The translations under genes and the position numbers were made by a program. The notes below the pieces were generated by a model, which saw only the letters and a list, made by a program, of their open reading frames with translations, searched no databases and had not been told where the DNA came from. Below are positions 15,636 to 15,928 of a stretch of DNA of 15,928 bases, piece after piece (the stretch's first letter is position 1; each line of letters opens with the position of its first letter). The DNA is from Stramenopiles sp. TOSAG23-3 (Eukaryota > Sar), in assembly GCA_900128585.1 (NCBI GenBank), contig LT642506.1, positions 1 through 15,928 of the forward strand. Reading direction: 5' to 3'.

Positions 15636-15928
15636 ATGGCAGAGATTAGACCAACTCAAACGGAGGCGGTGGAGGTGCCGGTGCCGGTACCAGTACAAGA
15701 AGAGGGCGGGGTCGCGACCCCTCCGGCAACGCCACGGTCGAAGAAGAGCTGGGATGGTATGCAAAATGATGTGCAATCGTACGTTGTCGCGCACGCGCAC
15801 GATGATAAGGAGGCGCAGCAAATAACAAAACGATTGCAGACAATGACGTTTGGCAATTACGAGCCTCTTTTTTGCTTTTTTCCTTTTCTTTTTGCGCCTG
15901 CGGGTTGCCATGGATCGAGCCAACGATT
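15636..15928 (+). CDS. Unrecognised protein, N-terminal part only, runs into inverted repeat
   Basis: Starts at an ATG preceded by an in-frame TGA at 15576-15578 with no other ATG between, and stays open to the window end (97 codons). Residues 1-71 are specific to this gene: a proline/valine run (EVPVPVPVQ, 13-21), an Ala/Thr/Pro segment, then SKKSWDGM and a helix-like stretch ending KRLQTM. Composition is coding-like, much richer in G and C than the DNA to its left. From about residue 73 the frame lies in the inverted repeat and is antisense to the dynein's basic N-terminus, giving a Phe-rich sequence that may be false if the repeat is an artefact. The gene is transcribed away from the BRC gene. 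I recognise no family and give no function. Confidence 0.5.
   Translation, partial: MAEIRPTQTEAVEVPVPVPVQEEGGVATPPATPRSKKSWDGMQNDVQSYVVAHAHDDKEAQQITKRLQTMTFGNYEPLFCFFPFLFAPAGCHGSSQR
15850..15928 (-). repeat. Right arm of exact 79-bp terminal inverted repeat
   Basis: Exact reverse complement of positions 1-79, ending at the last base of the window. On the minus strand it reads the first dynein codons (MATRRRKKKRKK…) and then leaves that frame's similarity at 15849. On the plus strand it is a pyrimidine-rich continuation of the partial gene. Confidence 0.95.

Noticed and set aside
1-15928. Reading the whole window as a transposon or linear plasmid with terminal inverted repeats.
   Set aside because: No transposase, integrase, polymerase or capsid-like gene is present, the cargo is a cellular dynein and a recombination-type protein, and one repeat arm is dynein coding sequence. 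Assembly or chimera explanations are simpler.
1-15928. Joining the right end to the left as a circle.
   Set aside because: This would make a 158-bp perfect palindrome at the join, and the right-hand frame would enter the dynein start out of frame.
1-15928. CRISPR array, tRNA or rRNA genes.
   Set aside because: No spaced repeat array and no recognisable tRNA or rRNA sequence was seen on either strand by eye.

Overview
The window looks like a nuclear fragment from a flagellated or ciliated single-celled eukaryote whose lineage I cannot name. The reasons are a full-size axonemal-type dynein heavy chain, a RAD51-binding BRC motif in the neighbouring protein, AT-rich intergenic DNA with long simple repeats, and no bacterial operon signals. 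The genes use the standard code as far as visible: TAG ends the dynein and TGA ends the second gene. The dynein reads through about 13 kb with no intron, so the genome is probably intron-poor.

Layout. Positions 1-79 are one arm of an exact 79-bp inverted repeat that recurs at 15850-15928. Positions 18-13076 (+) encode a 4352-residue, single-headed inner-arm type dynein heavy chain, possibly 5'-truncated at the window edge. Positions 13077-13386 are a 310-bp AT-rich gap between convergent genes. Positions 13387-14556 (-) encode a 389-residue protein with one N-terminal BRC (BRCA2-type) motif, candidate nuclear localisation signals and a C-terminal half I do not recognise. Positions 14557-15635 are AT-rich intergenic DNA with a (GAAA)n tract, an opposing (TTTC)n tract and short tandem repeats. 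Positions 15636-15928 (+) hold the GC-richer start of an unrecognised gene that runs into the inverted repeat and off the window.

The genes do not form an obvious pathway: one is flagellar motility, one is probably homologous recombination, one is unknown. The best leads are two. The dynein has an intact stalk and microtubule-binding region, but its main ATPase site (AAA1) has lost the Walker-B catalytic glutamate and the sensor-I asparagine, and it carries several charged insertions. The second protein is a very small, single-BRC candidate RAD51 partner. The 79-bp inverted ends need checking as an assembly artefact before any biological reading.
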